A DNA stretch of 43,897 nucleotides from Rhodobacteraceae bacterium PARR1 (lineage in GTDB: Bacteria; Pseudomonadota; Alphaproteobacteria; Rhodobacterales; Rhodobacteraceae). Both the position numbers and the translations under genes were made by a program. Within the stretch, counting starts at the first letter, position 1. Every line of letters starts with the position of its first letter. Location of the stretch: positions 19,340-63,236 of the forward strand of contig NKIT01000008.1 of NCBI GenBank assembly GCA_002256185.1, in the 5' to 3' direction. The notes beneath the pieces were generated by a model. That model saw nothing but the letters and a program-made list of their open reading frames with translations, was not told where the DNA came from and did no database searches. This document shows positions 1-8,942 of the stretch, one piece after another.

Positions 1-1
1 G

Positions 2-1168
2 GTTCTGCTGCAGGGCGCGGTGCTTGTGGGGCAGGCGGGGCCGATGAGCTGGCTGGCCAGTGTGCTGAACCGGCTGTTCCTTGCGGCATCGACCCATCTC
101 GACTCGGCTGAGGCGGCTCTGAAAAAGGCCGACGCCGCCCGCCAAGAGGCAGAGGCAACAGCCGCACAGCAATCGCAGGACCGGGCCGAGACCTTGGGTT
201 TTGTCACCGCATTGGGTGAGGCGTTTGGCTGTCTGGCCAATGGCAACCTGAACGCCTCGATCCGGGGGTGTGGCTCTGCCCGCTATGAGTTGGCGCATCA
301 GCAATTTGACGCGATGGCGAATGTGATCCGCGACATGGTCGAACAGTTGGAAACCAGCGCCGGAGGTTTGCGGGATTCCGCCGATGATCTTGCCCGAGTG
401 GCGGATCAGAATGCCGTCCATGCGACGGAACAGTCGGGAATCCTTGGGTCGGCTCTGGTCTTGCTGGACCAGATGACCGACAGCGCGGACGCCACGACCC
501 GTCATGCCATCGCCACCAGTGATCGCATGGTCCAAAGCCGCACCGCCGCCGAAGAGGGCGGACGTATCCTGGCCAGCGCCGTGCAGGCGATGCAGCGGAT
601 GGAGGCAAGCTCTGGCAAGATCGGAACCATCTCTGAGGTGATGGAGGCGATTGCTTTTCAGACCAACCTGCTGGCCTTGAATGCCGGGGTCGAGGCCGCG
701 AGGGCAGGCGACGCAGGGCGCGGTTTTGCTGTGGTCGCGACAGAGGTGCGGGCCTTGGCGCAACGTGCGGCGGATTCGGCCAAGGATATTCAAACCTTGG
801 TCACCACCAGCCGCCACAGCATGGCCGAAGGGTCACAGTTGGTGCAACAGACCAGCGAAGCCTTGGGCGTGTTGATCCGCCACACGGTGGACAACGCGGC
901 CTCGGTCGCCGAAATCGCGCAGCGCACGCGCGAACAATCCGGCGGTCTGGGCAATCTGGTCACCTGTCTGCGCACGTTGGAAGACGTCGTTCGCCGGGGG
1001 GCCATTCTGGCGGAACGGTCGCTGGCGATGAGCAATTCGTTAAAGCAGGACTCCCACAGGCTCAGCAGTTCCGCAGCAGCCTTCCGTCTGGGGGAGGGCG
1101 ACGCCAGCGAAGAGGACACGCCAGCGACCGTGGATCATCGGCCCGCCATGCGCTTGGTCACGGCTTAG
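2..1168 (+). CDS. Methyl-accepting chemotaxis protein, 5' truncated by the window edge
   Basis: This is the C-terminal part of a chemoreceptor that passes ligand or redox signals to the CheA/CheW kinase complex. The reading frame is open to the first bases of the window, so the true start lies upstream. The visible N-terminus is a coiled-coil linker (AALKKADAARQEAEATAAQQ) followed by a HAMP-like stretch. The signalling domain has the highly conserved hairpin tip, seen as FQTNLLALNAGVEAARAGDA and then GRGFAVVATEVRALAQRAAD. The tip normally reads NAAVEAARAGE, so NAGVEAARAGD carries small substitutions. No C-terminal CheR/CheB pentapeptide is evident. The gene converges on the flavoprotein pair with a gap of about 15 bp. 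The family call is secure; the ligand is unknown because the sensor part is outside the window. Confidence 0.93.
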   Translation, partial: VLLQGAVLVGQAGPMSWLASVLNRLFLAASTHLDSAEAALKKADAARQEAEATAAQQSQDRAETLGFVTALGEAFGCLANGNLNASIRGCGSARYELAHQQFDAMANVIRDMVEQLETSAGGLRDSADDLARVADQNAVHATEQSGILGSALVLLDQMTDSADATTRHAIATSDRMVQSRTAAEEGGRILASAVQAMQRMEASSGKIGTISEVMEAIAFQTNLLALNAGVEAARAGDAGRGFAVVATEVRALAQRAADSAKDIQTLVTTSRHSMAEGSQLVQQTSEALGVLIRHTVDNAASVAEIAQRTREQSGGLGNLVTCLRTLEDVVRRGAILAERSLAMSNSLKQDSHRLSSSAAAFRLGEGDASEEDTPATVDHRPAMRLVTA

Positions 1169-1183
1169 GTGGCATGGCCTGCG

Positions 1184-3166
1184 TCACGCGCCGATCCCAA
1201 TCGCCACCTTGCGGCCTTCGTGAAAGGCGTATGGTGCCTGACGCGGGGCGGTGCAATCGCCGATCCGATGCGTGGTCTTGCCGGGAAAGGTTTCGGGAAA
1301 GGGGTCAAAGGCGATGTTGGTGGTGGCCATCACCAGACCCGAGGCCGCGATGGTCTCTTCGGCCCCCGTCAACATGCTGCGGACCGTCGCGCCATTGCCG
1401 TGCCAGCGGGTAATCACATGTTCGGTCAGGAACTTTGCCCCGGCCCGTGCCAGACGCCCACGCGCCGGACCATCGGCAGAGGTGCGGGTGATTTCCTTGC
1501 CCACATAGGCATCAGGCGTCACGATCACCACCTGTTTGCCCTGTTCGGCCAGCGCCCAAGCCGTGCCGACGCCGCGCCAATTGCCGCCTTCGTCATAGAC
1601 GATCACGGTGTCGGACAGCTTCGCCTCGCGCCGCAACACATCTTCGGGCGACCAGACGCCGCCATTGTCCAAACCCGGCAGGGCCCCGGCAGCGGGCAGC
1701 CAACGCTGATGCGCCTCGGGGTCTGGCAGCGATCCGGTGGCGAGGATGACAACCTCTGCCGGATGGGCGGTGATGTCGTCCACGTCGAGAAAGCTGTTCA
1801 GCCGAAGCGTGACGCCAAGATTTACGAACTGCCGTTCGTACCAGTCCAGCAGATCAAGGATCTGCCCCCGGCGTGGCTGCATCCCGGCAAGGCGGAACTG
1901 CCCGCCGATCTGCGGCGCGGCCTCGACCAACTCCACCTTATGCCCACGTTCTGCGGCCACGCGCGCAGCCTCTAGTCCCGCCGGGCCAGCGCCCACGACC
2001 AGAACCGACGTTGGAGTTTCCGCCTTGGTAAACCGATCCCCGCCCCATTCCCATTCGCGGCCCACGCTCGGGTTAATCAGGCAGGAAATCCAGTAATCCC
2101 GCGACCGCCGCCCCCAACACATCTGATTGCAAGAGATACAGCCGCGCACATCGCCCGCGCGGCCCTCGGCGGTTTTGCGGGCCAGATGCGGGTCGGCGAT
2201 CTGGCCGCGCACGATGGAGACAAGGTCTGCTTGGCCAGAGGCGATCACGCTTTCGGCGTTTTCCGGGGTGCGCACATGCGCCTCTGACGTGACCTTGGCG
2301 TGTTTGACGACGGCCTTGATCTGTTCAGTCACCGGCGCGGTCAGCTTTTCACCGAACAGAAAGGTCGGCATCAGGCGCTCAAAATCGAGGTATCCGCCAT
2401 GCCCGCAGGTGATGTAATCGACATGACCGGTGGCATCATGCAAAGCGATGATTTCCAAAAGGGATTCCACCGACAAGGTCACATCCTGCGCGTCAGAGGT
2501 AGAGACCGCCAAACCGATGATGAACTCCTCGCCACATTCCCGCCGGATGCGTTCGATCACGGTGCGGGAAAACCGCGTGCGGTTCTCCAACGACCCGCCC
2601 CATTGATCGTCGCGCGTGTTGCTCCACGGCGTCCAGAACTGATCCAGCAGGGAATGATAGGCGGCCCAAACCTCCACCCCCTGAAAACCGGCGGCCTTGC
2701 AGCGGACAGCGGCGGCAGCATGGGCGTCGATCAACTCCCAAATCTCGGTTTCCGTCATGCGGTGCGACCCGTCGCTGTCGTGATAGCTGGAATGGCCTGA
2801 GGGCGACCAATGCGGCGCAAAGCTGAGGTCGGAATCCCCATGCGCGCCGATGTGGTAAAGCTGTTGCAGGATCACCGCGCCCGCCTCTTTCACCGGTTCG
2901 GTCACCTTGCGGAAATGCGGGATCACCTCATCGGTTGAGTGCAGGAAATTCCCGCGCGTCAGCACGCCTGTCCGATGCACCGGCACAGGTTCGGCCACGA
3001 TCATCGCCGCCCCGCCCAAGGCCCGCTCTAGCAGATACCCGGCGGTGCGTGGGCCGGGCAGACCCATGTCGGACATGTTGTTGGTATGCGCGCCAAAGAC
3101 GATGCGGTTGCGCAGGGTCTGGCCGCGCAGTTGCAGCGGGGCCATCAGGCGGGGGTGAGAGGTCAT
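1184..3166 (-). CDS. NADH:flavin oxidoreductase / trimethylamine-dehydrogenase-type Fe-S flavoprotein (paralogue 1)
   Basis: Predicted cytoplasmic amine or dienoyl-type oxidoreductase of about 660 aa, the usual size for the TMADH / 2,4-dienoyl-CoA reductase / N-methylproline demethylase family. An Old-Yellow-Enzyme FMN barrel fills roughly residues 1-335 (TLRNRIVFGAH near the N-terminus, GGSLENRTRFSR in the middle). A four-cysteine cluster motif follows (CISCNQMC, then a Cys 12 residues on), as expected for a 4Fe-4S centre. Next come a dinucleotide-binding motif (VVGAGPAGLEAARVAAERG) and a C-terminal FAD/NAD domain. The chosen ATG at 3166 has GGAAG eight bases upstream; the tracked start at 3175 is a GTG. 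It lies 15 bp downstream of its paralogue, so the two are probably co-transcribed. Substrate is not determined; secondary or tertiary amine demethylation is the favoured inference. Confidence 0.88.
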   Translation of the reverse strand: MTSHPRLMAPLQLRGQTLRNRIVFGAHTNNMSDMGLPGPRTAGYLLERALGGAAMIVAEPVPVHRTGVLTRGNFLHSTDEVIPHFRKVTEPVKEAGAVILQQLYHIGAHGDSDLSFAPHWSPSGHSSYHDSDGSHRMTETEIWELIDAHAAAAVRCKAAGFQGVEVWAAYHSLLDQFWTPWSNTRDDQWGGSLENRTRFSRTVIERIRRECGEEFIIGLAVSTSDAQDVTLSVESLLEIIALHDATGHVDYITCGHGGYLDFERLMPTFLFGEKLTAPVTEQIKAVVKHAKVTSEAHVRTPENAESVIASGQADLVSIVRGQIADPHLARKTAEGRAGDVRGCISCNQMCWGRRSRDYWISCLINPSVGREWEWGGDRFTKAETPTSVLVVGAGPAGLEAARVAAERGHKVELVEAAPQIGGQFRLAGMQPRRGQILDLLDWYERQFVNLGVTLRLNSFLDVDDITAHPAEVVILATGSLPDPEAHQRWLPAAGALPGLDNGGVWSPEDVLRREAKLSDTVIVYDEGGNWRGVGTAWALAEQGKQVVIVTPDAYVGKEITRTSADGPARGRLARAGAKFLTEHVITRWHGNGATVRSMLTGAEETIAASGLVMATTNIAFDPFPETFPGKTTHRIGDCTAPRQAPYAFHEGRKVAIGIGA

Positions 3167-3181
3167 GGTCACCACTTCCGA

Positions 3182-5218
3182 TCAAAGGTCTTTGACCAAC
3201 CGCAAAGCGTCAAAGATTGCGGCATGGGTGTTGCGGGCGGATACTGCATCCCCGATGCGGAAGACGCGGAAAGGGGCATCGGGGTTGCGGGTGATGGTCT
3301 GCAAGCCCCCGGTCGACAGGGCATCGTAATCCACCTCGCCACCATTCCGCGAGATCGGTTTCAACGCGAAATACAGGTCATCCAGCGGCAGGGTGCCGTG
3401 GTTGACGATCACCTGATCGACCAGCCGTTCCTTGCGATAGTCGCCGTAATCGCTGCCCAAGGTGGCGCGCAAATGGTTGCCGTCGCGCACCACGGACGTC
3501 AGCCGCCATGTCACGGTAAAGGTGGTGTTGCGGCCCTGAAGGTTCCGCATATAGGGCACAAGGTTCATCGCCATCACTTCGGGCGCAAAACTGCGGTCAG
3601 GGGTGACGATCTCCACCGCCGCGCCCGTGGCGCTGATGAGGTCGGCTGCCTGCAACGCGGCATGATCGCCTGCATCGTCAAAGATCATCACATTGGCACC
3701 GGGTTTCACATCGCCCGACAGAATATCCCACGCGGAATGCACCAGATCATTGCCCGCCGCCAGCACCGCCATGTGGGGCAGGCCGCCGGTGGCGATGATC
3801 ACCTCATCTGGGTTGGTGGCCAGCACGGCATCCACATCGGCATAGGTGTTGAAGTGGAAGGTGACGCCCTTCTTTTCCGCCTGCGCCATGCGCCAGCCGA
3901 TCACGGAAATCATCTCACGCCGACGCGGGTCTTGTGCCGTCAGGCGGATTTGGCCGCCGGGTTGATCGGCAGCCTCAAACACCGTCACCACATGGCCCCG
4001 CTCTGCCGCCACCCGTGCCGCCTCGACCCCCGCAGGGCCAGCACCGACGATGGTGATGCGCTTTTGCGTGAGGGAGGCCGGGATCAGATGCGGCATCGTC
4101 TCTTCGCGGCCTGTGGCGGGGTTGTGCAGGCAAAAGGCGTGGCCGCCCTGATAGATACGGTCAAGGCAGTAATTCGCGCCAACGCAGGGGCGGATGTCCT
4201 CTTCGCGCTTTTCAAGGATTTTGCGGACGATATGCGGATCGGCCATATGGGCGCGGGTCATGCCGACCATGTCGAGCTTGCCCGAGGCTATGGCATGGCG
4301 CGCGGTCGCCACATCGGGGATGCGCGCGGCGTGAAAGGTGGGGAAACCGGTTGCGGCACGAATCTCACCCGCGAAATCCAGATGCGGCGCGCTTTTCATG
4401 CCCTGGATCGGGATCAGGTCGGTCAGGGCGGGGTCGGTGTCGATCCGGCCCCGGACCACGTTCAGGAAATCCACAAGGCCGCTGTCGCGCAGCTTGCGGC
4501 TGATCTCCAGCCCCTCGTCCTTGGTGGTGCCGCCCGGTGTGGCTTCGTCGCCGGTGTACCGCAAGCCGACGATGAAATCCGTGCCGCAGCGGGCGCGGAT
4601 GGCGCGCAAGACGTCAAAGGTAAAGCGCAGTCGGTTGTCCAGACTGCCGCCGTAGGGATGGGGCAGGTCGTTGGTCAGGGGCGACCAGAACTGTTCCAGC
4701 AGATGACCATACGCCTCAAGCTCGATCCCATCGACGCCTGCGGCCTGCATCCGTTCGGCGGCATCGGCGAAATCCTCGATGATGCGGGTCATGTCCCAAT
4801 CTTCGATCCGCTTGGGAAAGGCGCGGTGGGCGGCTTCGCGTTCATGGCTGGGGGCGACGACCGGCAGCCAATCGCCCTTGTCCCAACGGGTGCGGCGGCC
4901 AAGGTGGGTCAGTTGGATCATCACCGCCGCGCCATGGTCGTGGCATTCGTCGACCATCTGGCGCATCCAGCCGACAACCTCATCCTTCCAGGCAAGGATG
5001 TTGTTGAACACCGGCGGGCTGTCCCGCGCGACCGAGGCTGACCCCGCCGTCATCGTCAGCGCAACGCCAGCCTTGGCCCGTTCCACATGATAGGCCCGAT
5101 AGCGCCCCTTCGGCATCCCATCCTCAGGATAGGCCGGTTCATGGCTGGTGATCATGATCCGGTTGCGCAGGGTCAGGTGCTTCAGCTTGTAGGGCTGCAA
5201 AAGCGGGTCGTTTGACAT
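3182..5218 (-). CDS. N-methylproline/dimethylglycine-demethylase-like flavoprotein (paralogue 2)
   Basis: A 678-aa protein with the same layout as its downstream neighbour: FMN barrel (HLTLRNRIMITSHEPAYPED), cluster region, then an FAD/NAD-binding half (IVGAGPAGVEAARVAAERGH). The overall sequence resembles alphaproteobacterial proteins annotated as N-methylproline demethylase (StcD) or DgcA-like, which remove methyl groups from betaine-derived amines. That assignment is from memory of the family, not a search. The cluster region reads CVGANYC, then a Cys 12 residues later. One cysteine of the usual CxxC..C pattern is therefore Ala, leaving three evident ligands. A good ribosome site (AGGAG, seven bases from the ATG) supports the start. 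It is the first gene of a two-gene operon. Its promoter must lie in the roughly 290-bp gap upstream, where no strong -35/-10 pair was found. Confidence 0.87.
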   Translation of the reverse strand: MSNDPLLQPYKLKHLTLRNRIMITSHEPAYPEDGMPKGRYRAYHVERAKAGVALTMTAGSASVARDSPPVFNNILAWKDEVVGWMRQMVDECHDHGAAVMIQLTHLGRRTRWDKGDWLPVVAPSHEREAAHRAFPKRIEDWDMTRIIEDFADAAERMQAAGVDGIELEAYGHLLEQFWSPLTNDLPHPYGGSLDNRLRFTFDVLRAIRARCGTDFIVGLRYTGDEATPGGTTKDEGLEISRKLRDSGLVDFLNVVRGRIDTDPALTDLIPIQGMKSAPHLDFAGEIRAATGFPTFHAARIPDVATARHAIASGKLDMVGMTRAHMADPHIVRKILEKREEDIRPCVGANYCLDRIYQGGHAFCLHNPATGREETMPHLIPASLTQKRITIVGAGPAGVEAARVAAERGHVVTVFEAADQPGGQIRLTAQDPRRREMISVIGWRMAQAEKKGVTFHFNTYADVDAVLATNPDEVIIATGGLPHMAVLAAGNDLVHSAWDILSGDVKPGANVMIFDDAGDHAALQAADLISATGAAVEIVTPDRSFAPEVMAMNLVPYMRNLQGRNTTFTVTWRLTSVVRDGNHLRATLGSDYGDYRKERLVDQVIVNHGTLPLDDLYFALKPISRNGGEVDYDALSTGGLQTITRNPDAPFRVFRIGDAVSARNTHAAIFDALRLVKDL

Positions 5219-5410
5219 CGGCGTCTCCTGTCTTTGGCCGAGTGTCGCGCAAAATGTTCAGATAAGTCAAGTTTGCCGACGGGGTCGATCATTTCTGTTG
5301 AGACGGCAAGGCAAAGGGGCCAAACCCAAGACCTGCCATGCGACGGATCAGGATATGCGGGACAGGATGAGGCGTGCCGCCGCTGGCTTGTGGACGGCGC
5401 CATGGTAACG

Positions 5411-5452
5411 CGACAGGATCAAGGCGACAGGATCAAGACGACAGGGTCAGGC
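5411..5452. repeat. Three tandem 14-bp imperfect repeats in an intergenic gap
   Basis: The unit CGACAGGATCAAGG is followed directly by CGACAGGATCAAGA and CGACAGGGTCAGGC, a three-copy tandem array with a strict 14-bp period. It sits in the 295-bp gap between the paralogue-2 start (5218) and the end of the small ORF at 5514. Nothing else convincing was seen in that gap. It may be a replication-slippage product or a direct-repeat binding site. A 14-bp period is not a whole number of helical turns, which weakens the regulatory reading. Confidence 0.7.
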
Positions 5453-5513
5453 ACATGCACGGCGGTGACCGCTCCGTTAGGCACCCCGGAGGGCCACCGC
5501 ACCAGCCCGCCGT

Positions 5514-5726
5514 TTACACGGCGCGGACCACTTCGGCGGTGACGGTCTGCGCCAAACTCAGCGCAGAGGCACCGGCATCTGTGTCTTTCAGGGTCACGCG
5601 CAGGGCATCGCACAACTGCGGCACAAGCGCGGCCAATCTCGCAAGGTCCAGTTCGTCTTCGACGATCCGCTGTTCGGCGATCTGCAGGTTCAGGAACTGA
5701 AAGAAGTCCATCTCTGTCGTGTCCAT
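5514..5726 (-). CDS. Small hypothetical protein, 70 aa
   Basis: Unrecognised small protein beginning MDTTEMDFFQFLNLQIAEQR, with a leucine/alanine-rich, probably helical body (LDLARLAALVPQLCDALRVT) and no signal peptide or membrane segment. Support for its being real is an AGG about nine bases upstream of the ATG and a plausible amphipathic composition. Antisense shadow ORFs here tend to be rich in Arg, His and Gln instead. It stands alone on the minus strand between the demethylase pair and the sensor kinase. Its function cannot be inferred. Confidence 0.5.
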   Translation of the reverse strand: MDTTEMDFFQFLNLQIAEQRIVEDELDLARLAALVPQLCDALRVTLKDTDAGASALSLAQTVTAEVVRAV

Positions 5727-6033
5727 CGTCCAGCACCTGATCGTCGACTCACTGATTCAAGCCGTCCTTGTTTATCAGCCAGTAGTGTTCTGTAGGAAAG
5801 CGTAGCATTCGTATAAGGCATGCGCCGCCATGCTGTGCAAACCCATCCATAGGGATGGATCAGGTCGGAATCGCCGCACGCCCATCCGAATGGCGAATAT
5901 GACTGATCCACAATTGCCGATAGCGATTCAAAGGACTGCTGCGGTTGAGGCGCTGAACCCCTTTGCCGCACCCTGGAACCTGTCGGCCAAGTCGTCTGGC
6001 CAAAGATGCTGACCAAGGCCACTGGATCGAACG
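5727..6033. other. Intergenic region between the small ORF and the sensor kinase
   Basis: About 307 bp without a convincing gene. It should hold the divergent promoters of the small minus-strand ORF and the sensor-kinase operon. The only clear structure is the inverted repeat ATCCAT-AGGG-ATGGAT at 5845-5860, which could be a regulator site or a small hairpin. The sequence is somewhat richer in A and T near 5770-5815 than the surrounding genes. No convincing -35/-10 pair was identified. Confidence 0.4.
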
Positions 6034-7929
6034 ATGAAGCGCCCTGTTCCGTCCCCGTCGCGGCAACTGGTCTTGAGCCTGTTGATTGCGTTTGCCCTCT
6101 GTATCGCCGGGGCGGTCGCATGGCCAGAGCGCGCCGTGGCGCAGACTGAAAAGACCGGCAGTGCCAGCCTGATCCGCGATGTCGGTCTGTTGCGTGATCC
6201 GACCGGGACCATGACTTTGGATGACGTGCTGGGTCATACCTTCAAGCCCAGCGGTCAATTGATCATCGCAGGCTATACCGGCGCTGCCTTCTGGGTGCGC
6301 CTGACGGTCCTTCCTGCCCCGGATGATGCAGGCACGGTGCTGATCCTCCGCCCGCCGACCTTTGACCACATGACGCTTTACGCCCCCGAGGCGGACAATT
6401 CCGGCACTTGGGCCACGCGCAACCTTGGGGGCGCGGTGCCTGTCGGTGCCGAAGACTGGGCGTCGTCGCTGCGGGGGTTCACGCTGGAACCCAAGGCCGA
6501 CGGCACGGTCTATTACCTGCGGCTAGAAACCACGGGGTCATTCACCGCCTATATCGAGGCGCTGCCAAAGTTCGCCGCGCATCGGCAGGGTCTGATGATC
6601 GACTTTGCCCAGATCACCTATATGTCACTGATGCTGGTGCTGATGCTCTGGTCGCTGCGGATGGCCGTGCTGACGCGCGAATCTCTGTTCTGGTGGTTCG
6701 CCGCCTTGCAGGCCGGCTGGCTGTTTCACAACACCTTCTACTTTGGCTACATCAGCCTTGCTGTGCCGAACCTGTCACAAGAGACGGTGTTCCTGACCTT
6801 TCGTTCCGCCGTCATTGGCGCATCGGCCCTGTCCATCGCCTTTCACCACACCCTGCTGCGCCGCTATGATCCGCATTGGGCCAGCCTGCGCCTGCTTGAG
6901 GCGATCATCCTGACCATGCTGGTTGCCTTTGTCATCTTCTGGCTGGGCGACCGCACCAGAGCCTTGCAGATCAATGCGGTTGGCATCGCCCTGTCCCCCA
7001 TCGCCTTTTTTGTCACCGCGTTCAGCACGCGCAAAAGTGCCTCGCCGGGATTGCGGACGATGCGGGTCATCTATGCGCTTCTGTCTGGGGCGTTGCTCTT
7101 GTGGGTGCTGACTCTGGTTGGCCTGTTCCAGATCGGGACATTCTCGCTCTATGGCACCATGATCCACGGCACGGCGACTGGTGTGCTGATGGCGGCCATC
7201 CTGCATCTGCACGCCAAGAACCTGCTGGCCGAGGCGCAGAATGCACAGACGGCGCTGGCCGCCTTGCAACAGCGCCGCGCCTATGAGGAAGAGCAGACCC
7301 TGACCCTGATGCGGTTCATCGACATGCTGACCCACGAGACCAAGAACGCAATGGCCGTCATCAACATGTCGGTGTCTGCCCCCAAGATCGGTGCCCGGCA
7401 GCGCGACCGTATTGCCGAGGCGATCCGCGATCTGACCACGGTGATCGACCGCTGCAACCAATCGGTGCAACTGGACAGCGTCGAACAGACCATCGCCCGA
7501 TCTACCTGCGATCCGGGCGTCATTCTGCGCGAGGCTTGCGCCGCCCATCCGGCGGCAGAGCGCACGGTGCTGACGCTGCCCGCGCCGGTGACCCTGCACA
7601 GTGACCCGGTGCTGCTGCGCGTGATCCTGAGCAACCTCATTGAAAACGCGCTGAAATATTCGCCCGCAGGGTCGCGCGTGGATGTCGCGCTGGCCAAGGT
7701 GCCCGAAGGGCGGGTGGAGATCACAGTCGAAAATGACGCGGGCCAAGCCGGAATGCCGGACCCGGCCCGTGTGTTTGAACGCTATTATCGCAGCCCGCGC
7801 GCCCTGTCGCAAATCGGCTCGGGGCTTGGGCTTTACCTTGTGCAAGGCTTGGTGCGGATCTTGGGCGGTGGCATCGCCTATGAGCCGGACGCAGGCCGCG
7901 TGCGCTTTCGCCTGTGGTTGCCATGCTGA
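6034..7929 (+). CDS. 7TM-DISM sensor histidine kinase
   Basis: Membrane sensor kinase of 631 aa. An N-terminal signal/anchor (LVLSLLIAFALCIAGAVAWP) is followed by an extracytoplasmic domain of about 160 residues of the 7TMR-DISMED2 type (SLIRDVGLLRDPTGTMTLDD). Seven closely spaced membrane segments then run from roughly residue 190 to 390. DISM extracellular domains are generally proposed to bind carbohydrates or other small ligands. The kinase has an H-box with His434 (MLTHETKNAMAVI), an N-box (LSNLIENALKYSP) and a G-box (GSGLGLYLVQGL), so it looks active. The stop overlaps the response-regulator start by a few bases, so they are a cognate pair. Ribosome binding is weak (GGA seven bases upstream). 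The ligand is unknown; the nearby sugar loci make a carbohydrate possible but unproven. Confidence 0.93.
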   Translation: MKRPVPSPSRQLVLSLLIAFALCIAGAVAWPERAVAQTEKTGSASLIRDVGLLRDPTGTMTLDDVLGHTFKPSGQLIIAGYTGAAFWVRLTVLPAPDDAGTVLILRPPTFDHMTLYAPEADNSGTWATRNLGGAVPVGAEDWASSLRGFTLEPKADGTVYYLRLETTGSFTAYIEALPKFAAHRQGLMIDFAQITYMSLMLVLMLWSLRMAVLTRESLFWWFAALQAGWLFHNTFYFGYISLAVPNLSQETVFLTFRSAVIGASALSIAFHHTLLRRYDPHWASLRLLEAIILTMLVAFVIFWLGDRTRALQINAVGIALSPIAFFVTAFSTRKSASPGLRTMRVIYALLSGALLLWVLTLVGLFQIGTFSLYGTMIHGTATGVLMAAILHLHAKNLLAEAQNAQTALAALQQRRAYEEEQTLTLMRFIDMLTHETKNAMAVINMSVSAPKIGARQRDRIAEAIRDLTTVIDRCNQSVQLDSVEQTIARSTCDPGVILREACAAHPAAERTVLTLPAPVTLHSDPVLLRVILSNLIENALKYSPAGSRVDVALAKVPEGRVEITVENDAGQAGMPDPARVFERYYRSPRALSQIGSGLGLYLVQGLVRILGGGIAYEPDAGRVRFRLWLPC

Positions 7930-8624
7930 AGATCGTGATCGTCGAAGACAACGCCGCCTTGCGTGAGTCGCTTGTGGATGTGCTGGCCGCCGAGGACCAC
8001 CACGTCGCCGCCTTTGAAAGCGCCGAGGGGTTCTTGGCCAATTGCAGCATCGCCTCGGTCGATATCCTGCTTTTGGACCTGAACCTGCCCGGCGAGGATG
8101 GCGTCTCGCTGGCGCGGCGGATGCGGGCGGATTGGCCCGATATTGGCATCATCATGCTGACCGCGCGGGGGGCACCGGCAGACCGCAGCGCCGGTTACGA
8201 AAGCGGAGCGGATATTTATTTGACCAAGCCCAGCTCTGCGCCGGAACTGACCGCTTCGATCCGCGCTTTGGCACGACGCTTGAACACAGACAGCCGTGTG
8301 CCCACGTCGCCGGCAGAGGTTTCAGAAGTGCCCTTGGTTTTGAATTGCAAGACGATGACCCTGACCGGGCGCGATGGCATGCAGGCGCTGACGGCAAGCG
8401 AAACGGATTTGCTGCAAGCCTTTGCCAAGGCCCCCGACAACCGGCTGGACGTGGAAAGCATCCTTGGCCTTGGACCGGCCAGCGCCCCGGCCAGCAAGGC
8501 CGCGCTGGGGGTCAAGATCGTCCGGCTGCGCAAAAAGCTGATCGCCGCCGGGGCAACCGGGCAGCCGCTCAACGTCATCAGGACATGGGGCTACCAGCTT
8601 TCGGTTCCACTCACATTGATATGA
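7923..8624 (+). CDS. Response regulator, receiver plus winged-helix output domain
   Basis: Partner of the upstream sensor kinase. The receiver domain has the acidic pair (VIVEDN), phospho-acceptor Asp52 (LLLDLNLPGEDG), the Thr switch (MLTARG) and the conserved Lys (YLTKPSS). The C-terminal half is an OmpR/PhoB-like winged helix ending in NVIRTWGYQLSV, a form of the usual IRTVRGVGY wing. The part before the recognition helix is short and divergent. The ATG at 7923 is preferred over the tracked 7914 start because it begins directly at MLKIVIVEDN and overlaps the kinase stop by seven bases, typical of translational coupling. Targets are unknown. No direct repeats marking its DNA site were recognised upstream of the operon. 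Confidence 0.92.
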   Translation: MLKIVIVEDNAALRESLVDVLAAEDHHVAAFESAEGFLANCSIASVDILLLDLNLPGEDGVSLARRMRADWPDIGIIMLTARGAPADRSAGYESGADIYLTKPSSAPELTASIRALARRLNTDSRVPTSPAEVSEVPLVLNCKTMTLTGRDGMQALTASETDLLQAFAKAPDNRLDVESILGLGPASAPASKAALGVKIVRLRKKLIAAGATGQPLNVIRTWGYQLSVPLTLI

Positions 8625-8654
8625 AATAACCAGATGACATCAAGGACCAAGACC

Positions 8655-8936
8655 ATGAAAGACTTCACCGCCAGAACTTTGACCGAAACCCAGCAGGGTG
8701 GTTTGGATGTCGTCCTGTTGGCACAAGCCATCGAATGCCTGTCGATGGTGGCCGGGGTGGAACAAACCGAAGCTGCAGCCACTTTTCTGCTGGTCTGCGA
8801 AGGGCACACAGCCGAACCCCATCGCCTTGCGCCTTTGCGTCAGGCGGGGTTGACCAGCGCAGCGGGTGCGCTGACCGCGCAGGGCATTGCAGTGCGCGCT
8901 TGGCTTGGGTTCCACCCGGCAGCGTTGGTCGGCTGA
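8655..8936 (+). CDS. Small hypothetical protein downstream of the two-component pair
   Basis: Unrecognised protein of about 93 aa starting MKDFTARTLTETQQGGLDVV. A ribosome site (AAGGA, eight bases before this ATG) favours it over the tracked start at 8634. It appears soluble and helical, with two Cys (AIECLSM and FLLVCEG). The gene begins 30 bp after the response regulator stop and is followed by a clear terminator, so it is probably the last gene of the kinase operon. A role with the two-component system is possible from position only. Confidence 0.6.
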   Translation: MKDFTARTLTETQQGGLDVVLLAQAIECLSMVAGVEQTEAAATFLLVCEGHTAEPHRLAPLRQAGLTSAAGALTAQGIAVRAWLGFHPAALVG

Positions 8937-8942
8937 AAGAAA

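Noticed and set aside
3086-5041. A 651-aa plus-strand ORF opposite demethylase paralogue 2
   Set aside because: The minus-strand frame has complete FMN, Fe-S and FAD motifs and a ribosome site. The plus-strand product is low-complexity and His/Gln-rich.
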